In this document: piece by piece, positions 60,984-64,000 of the stretch | Layout: every line of letters starts with the position of its first letter | Numbering within the stretch: position 1 is the stretch's first letter | Source of the DNA: Guptibacillus hwajinpoensis | GTDB taxonomy: Bacteria > Bacillota > Bacilli > Bacillales > Guptibacillaceae | Reading direction: 5' to 3' | NCBI RefSeq assembly: GCF_001039475.1 | Contig: NZ_LELK01000001.1 | Span: forward strand, 1,638,819 to 1,702,818 | Length of the DNA: 64,000 bases | Translations under genes and position numbers: made by a program | Notes under the pieces: model-generated | Databases searched by the model: none | The model's input: the letters and a program-made list of their open reading frames with translations, nothing else | Told to the model about the DNA's origin: nothing

Positions 60984-61000
60984 ACCTGTCATCTCCTTAG

Positions 61001-61014
61001 CAAAACCGCTTTCG
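61001..61014. promoter_or_regulatory. Possible LacI-type operator
   Basis: CAAAACCGCTTTCG has the CG-centred near-symmetry of LacI/CcpA operators (minus strand CGAAAGCGGTTTTG). It lies about 20 bp upstream of the regulator start. It is not a good cre match. Autoregulation is only a suggestion. Confidence 0.3.
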
Positions 61015-61056
61015 TGTACCTATTTATTGTAACAAACACGGTGTGGAGACACGCGA

Positions 61057-61896
61057 TTATTTAACCGATCCTTCCGTAATACTCGAAATAAACCACTTGT
61101 TGAAAATAAGGAAGATGATGATCAATGGAACCGTCGCCCAGAACACGCCAGATAGTAGCATTCCGAAGTCAACTCTGAACGCATTGTTTAGAGAAGCAAG
61201 AGCAACCTGTAGCGTGTAGGAAGATGGATCACGTAGAACAGTGAACTGCCATAGGAATTCTCCCCATACTAACGTGAAAACAATGATCCCAAGTGTTGCA
61301 AATGCAGGCTTGATAATCGGAAGGACGATACTCCAATAAATTCTGAAGTTCGAACAGCCATCAAGCTTCGCGGCTTCCATTAATTCGTCAGGTACAGATT
61401 CACTGATATATTGACGCATTAGGAAAATACCAAGTGGGTTGAGTAAGAATAAGATTCCCGCACCCATCAATGTATCAAGCCAACCTAGTTGAGAAACAAG
61501 ATAATACTGTGGAATCAATCCCAGTTGAGGCGGGATAACCATCGTTAACAGAATCAAGATGAACAAAAAGTTTTTACCAGGGAACTGGAATTTAGCAAAT
61601 GCAAATCCTGCTAAGGAACTGATCAACAGTACAGCTGCTGTTACAACCGTACATAGCAAAACTGTGTTCCACATCGCCTGGAAAAACGGAATGGTATCGA
61701 GCACTTTTTGGAAGTTCTCGACGAGCTTTCCACCCGGCAACAATGTCGGAGGAATCGAGTTATAGGCAGCACTCGGCTGCGTAGCCATAACGAACATCCA
61801 GTAAAATGGAAAGAGAGAAAAAAGGGAAGTAAAAATTAATATAAGATAGATCGGCAACGTGCCTGCTTTTGATTGATTTTTTCTTTTTTGTTTCAT
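61057..61896 (-). CDS. Sugar ABC transporter permease (MalG-like)
   Basis: A 279-residue permease with six helices and the EAA loop LMEAAKLDGCSNFRIYWSIV. It is four bases from the stop of the MalF-like gene, preceded by GAGGAG. It works with the adjacent permease and binding protein. No ATPase gene is nearby, implying a shared MsmX-like ATPase. Confidence 0.92.
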   Translation of the reverse strand: MKQKRKNQSKAGTLPIYLILIFTSLFSLFPFYWMFVMATQPSAAYNSIPPTLLPGGKLVENFQKVLDTIPFFQAMWNTVLLCTVVTAAVLLISSLAGFAFAKFQFPGKNFLFILILLTMVIPPQLGLIPQYYLVSQLGWLDTLMGAGILFLLNPLGIFLMRQYISESVPDELMEAAKLDGCSNFRIYWSIVLPIIKPAFATLGIIVFTLVWGEFLWQFTVLRDPSSYTLQVALASLNNAFRVDFGMLLSGVFWATVPLIIIFLIFNKWFISSITEGSVK

Positions 61897-61899
61897 CCC

Positions 61900-62853
61900 T
61901 TACACTCCTCTCTTCTTCTTACTGCCAATTCCTGATGTTAACCATGTATTGATTGCTGCAGCACCAATGATGATAATGAGTAGCAACACTGCCGTAGCGG
62001 ATGCTGTTCCGAATGAACCAAGGTTAAAGGCATCACGATACAAGTACATAACAACTGTCATCGCTTCATCACGACTGAATGCAGAAGAACCTAGGAACAC
62101 CGTTGGTTCTGCGAACAATTGAAGTGCACCAACCGTTGACATAAACACAGTTAGAATAATGAATGGCTTCAATAATGGAATCGTAATGTAGATGAACTGC
62201 TCGAGTTTGTTCGCTCCATCAATGGTAGCCGCTTCATATAAGTCCTTTGAGATACTTTGCAAACCAGCTAGATAGATAATCGTGTTATAGCCGACCCAGC
62301 GCCAGAATACCATCAAAGCAATTGCAATTTTCGCTCCCCATTCAGAAGTCTTCCAGCTCACTGGATCAACTCCGAACAAGCCAATAACGTAGTTCGCAAG
62401 TGCTGTTTCGTTACTACTAAAGAACACTCCAAACACAAGGGCAACTGCTACCATTGACGTAATATATGGCATGAAGATCGTTACCCTGAAGAAATTAGTG
62501 AAGCGAATAACGGCGAGATTGAGGAAGTAAGCGAGTACAATTCCGACAATTAATTGCGGAGCTGTGCCCATTAAACCGATGATAACGGTATTATATAACG
62601 ACTTCCAAAATAAGGGATCTTGTAGAACGACTGTAAAATTGCTAAGACCGACAAACTGCATATCACCAAGTCCGTTCCATTCATTAAAAGCAAGAACAAT
62701 ACTGAACAGAGCGGGATATAACCCAATAATCCCAAATACAATAAAGAATGGTGCAACATATAGATAGCCTGAAATCATATCTTTTTTCTTTTCAGACAGT
62801 TTACTAGCTTTGATTGTTTTACGAGCTTTTGATTGCTTTTGCACATCCTCCAA
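61900..62853 (-). CDS. Sugar ABC transporter permease (MalF-like)
   Basis: About 317 residues, six helices after a basic cytoplasmic N-terminus, and the EAA loop YEAATIDGANKLEQFIYITI. The TTG at 62853 is preferred because GGAGGAGG lies seven bases upstream; the in-frame TTG at 62871 has no site in front of it. It follows the binding-protein gene after a stem-loop. Confidence 0.9.
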   Translation of the reverse strand: MEDVQKQSKARKTIKASKLSEKKKDMISGYLYVAPFFIVFGIIGLYPALFSIVLAFNEWNGLGDMQFVGLSNFTVVLQDPLFWKSLYNTVIIGLMGTAPQLIVGIVLAYFLNLAVIRFTNFFRVTIFMPYITSMVAVALVFGVFFSSNETALANYVIGLFGVDPVSWKTSEWGAKIAIALMVFWRWVGYNTIIYLAGLQSISKDLYEAATIDGANKLEQFIYITIPLLKPFIILTVFMSTVGALQLFAEPTVFLGSSAFSRDEAMTVVMYLYRDAFNLGSFGTASATAVLLLIIIIGAAAINTWLTSGIGSKKKRGV

Positions 62854-62875
62854 AGCCTTACCCTCCTCCAAAGTT

Positions 62876-62908
62876 AAAGGCCGGAAGAGTTATCCCCCGC
62901 CAGCCTTT
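62876..62908 (-). promoter_or_regulatory. Stem-loop after the binding-protein gene
   Basis: AAAGGCCGG pairs with CCAGCCTTT (one G-T pair) directly after the binding-protein stop. It has the same position as the stem-loop at 14183 in the other sugar operon, where it is likely to favour high binding-protein levels. Confidence 0.55.
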
Positions 62909-62922
62909 AAGCAGCTTCTTGT

Positions 62923-64000
62923 TTATCGTGCAACTAACCCTTCGATACGCTTAACAGCATCTTTCCATTCTTTCTCTGGATCTCCGCCTTCTTGTACGTT
63001 TCGTAGTGCTGTTAACACTTCGTTATTTACTGTTACGTATTTAGGTCCTTTGTATACAGCCGGAATTTCTTTCGCAGCTTCAGCGAAAGTAGCTGCTGTG
63101 TTTTGACCACCGAAATACTCATCAGAGTTGTTTACGAATTCATCCATTTCATAAACGGATGGAGTTGAAGGGAAAAGACCACTCTCTTCAAATGATTTCA
63201 ACTGATTTTCAGGAGAAACAAGCCATTTCGCAAACTCATAAGCTTCTTCGCTATGCTCTGTTTCGGCTGGGATTGTTACGTAAGATCCACCCCAGTTACC
63301 AGCGAATTCGCTTGGAAGTGTTGCTACGCGCCAGTTGCCTTTACCTTCTGGAGCATTCTCAGTCATGTATCCTTTCAACCATGCTGGAGCCATCTCTACT
63401 GCGAAATCACCTTTGTTCAGTGCAGTCGCCCATTCCGGTGTCCACATTTCGTAGCTTCCTACATACCCTTCCTCATAAAGAGAAACAGCATAATCGTAAG
63501 CGTCTTTAACTTCGTTGCCTTCCTGATCTATGATCAGTTCGTCTTTCTCATTGAAGTAACTTTGTTCTAAAGCATCCATATTGGCGCGATAAGCCATTTC
63601 CATGCTATCGACCATTGGCTTACCTGTTTCATCAGAAACTGTTTTCGCAGCGTCTGCAAATTGGTCAGGCGTAGAAATCATTTCATTTACTTTCTCTGGT
63701 TCAGTTGGTAAGTTAGCTTCTTCAAAAACATTCACGTTGTAATACATCGCTTTAGGACCGATATCTGTTGGAAGGCCGAATAAGAAATCGTCGTCTGTGC
63801 TCTCAGCCATATTCCATTTCCAGTCAAGATAATCTCCTTGAACGTCTTCTGCGCCAAGGTCGTACAGATTCACAAAGCGTTCTTGCGCTTCTCGATAACG
63901 ATCAAGCTGATCCACTTCGATCATCGCAAGGTCCGGAGCTCCAGTACCCGCTGAAATGGAAGTAAATAAACTGTTATGGTGATCTCCTAATTCAGAAGTT
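62923..64000 (-). CDS. Sugar ABC transporter substrate-binding protein (family 1), partial
   Basis: The C-terminal 359 or so residues of a family 1 solute-binding protein; the frame is open to the right edge, so the signal peptide is outside. Visible features are SISAGTGAPDLAMIEVDQ (the usual sugar-binding-protein motif), YYNVNVFEEANLP, WATALNKGDFAVEMAPAW and SEEAYEFAKWLVSPENQLK. It is the first gene of the beta-glucoside operon in the window and should deliver a beta-glucoside to the two permeases. Confidence 0.9.
   Translation of the reverse strand, partial: TSELGDHHNSLFTSISAGTGAPDLAMIEVDQLDRYREAQERFVNLYDLGAEDVQGDYLDWKWNMAESTDDDFLFGLPTDIGPKAMYYNVNVFEEANLPTEPEKVNEMISTPDQFADAAKTVSDETGKPMVDSMEMAYRANMDALEQSYFNEKDELIIDQEGNEVKDAYDYAVSLYEEGYVGSYEMWTPEWATALNKGDFAVEMAPAWLKGYMTENAPEGKGNWRVATLPSEFAGNWGGSYVTIPAETEHSEEAYEFAKWLVSPENQLKSFEESGLFPSTPSVYEMDEFVNNSDEYFGGQNTAATFAEAAKEIPAVYKGPKYVTVNNEVLTALRNVQEGGDPEKEWKDAVKRIEGLVAR

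Noticed and set aside
61001-61014. CcpA cre site in front of the LacI gene
   Set aside because: Several defined consensus positions are mismatched. It is kept only as a weak LacI-type operator candidate.

Overview
The window comes from a low-to-mid GC Gram-positive endospore former of the family Bacillaceae; I would not name a genus. The evidence is strong GGAGG-type ribosome binding sites, frequent TTG and GTG starts, CotA-like spore-coat laccase sequences, YheC/YheD coat-associated ATP-grasp proteins, a bacillithiol-dependent FosB, a perfect CcpA cre box and Zur-type operators. There are no rRNA or tRNA genes, no CRISPR array, no phage structural genes and no transposase.

Layout. (1) Positions 1-8567, minus strand: a complete opine-metallophore locus (cntL-cntM-cntI-cntA-cntB-cntC-cntD-cntF) with a MATE efflux gene following it. 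It makes, exports and re-imports a zinc-binding nicotianamine-like metallophore. A sigma-A promoter and three Zur-box-like palindromes suggest zinc repression. (2) 8736-18616, minus: a sugar operon made of a ROK regulator, an ABC importer, an unassigned (alpha/alpha)6-type glycosidase and a large GH31 glycosidase. (3) 18825-27360: a nuclease-rich, defence-like stretch. It holds a NERD protein that is frameshifted before its zinc finger, a PD-(D/E)XK protein with a duplicated C-terminal domain, an HNH enzyme of the phosphorothioate-reading type, a MazG-like and a NUDIX pyrophosphohydrolase, and a PLD-nuclease/helicase. (4) 27361-28741: gene debris, including a broken uracil-DNA-glycosylase-like gene. 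(5) 28742-32033: a lipase with a long helical C-terminal domain, a small helical partner, and four tandem paralogous lipoproteins. This resembles a type VII-secreted lipase toxin of reversed domain order with an expanded immunity array.

(6) 32091-42316: two diverged cotA copies about 8.4 kb apart in direct orientation. One is killed by three nonsense codons and the other by a frameshift. Each is preceded by an array of 20-bp repeats. Between them lie two YheC/YheD genes, a MurF-like ligase, a metallophosphoesterase and small membrane proteins. (7) 42348-53269: many small membrane or unknown proteins, two GNAT acetyltransferases plus a truncated third copy, a DUF421 protein and a HEAT-repeat protein. 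Copies of a roughly 40-bp interspersed repeat, all in the same orientation, are scattered here and elsewhere. (8) 53426-58369: cupin, SulP transporter with a universal stress protein, a VOC protein, and an alcohol dehydrogenase-fosB cluster. (9) 58596-64000: a beta-glucoside operon (binding protein, two permeases, LacI regulator, GH1 beta-glucosidase) running off the right edge.

The most interesting candidates are the lipase/lipoprotein array, the nuclease-NTPase-helicase stretch, the metallophore locus with its predicted alpha-ketoglutarate-type dehydrogenase, and the interspersed repeat that sits exactly at the break of a truncated acetyltransferase gene.
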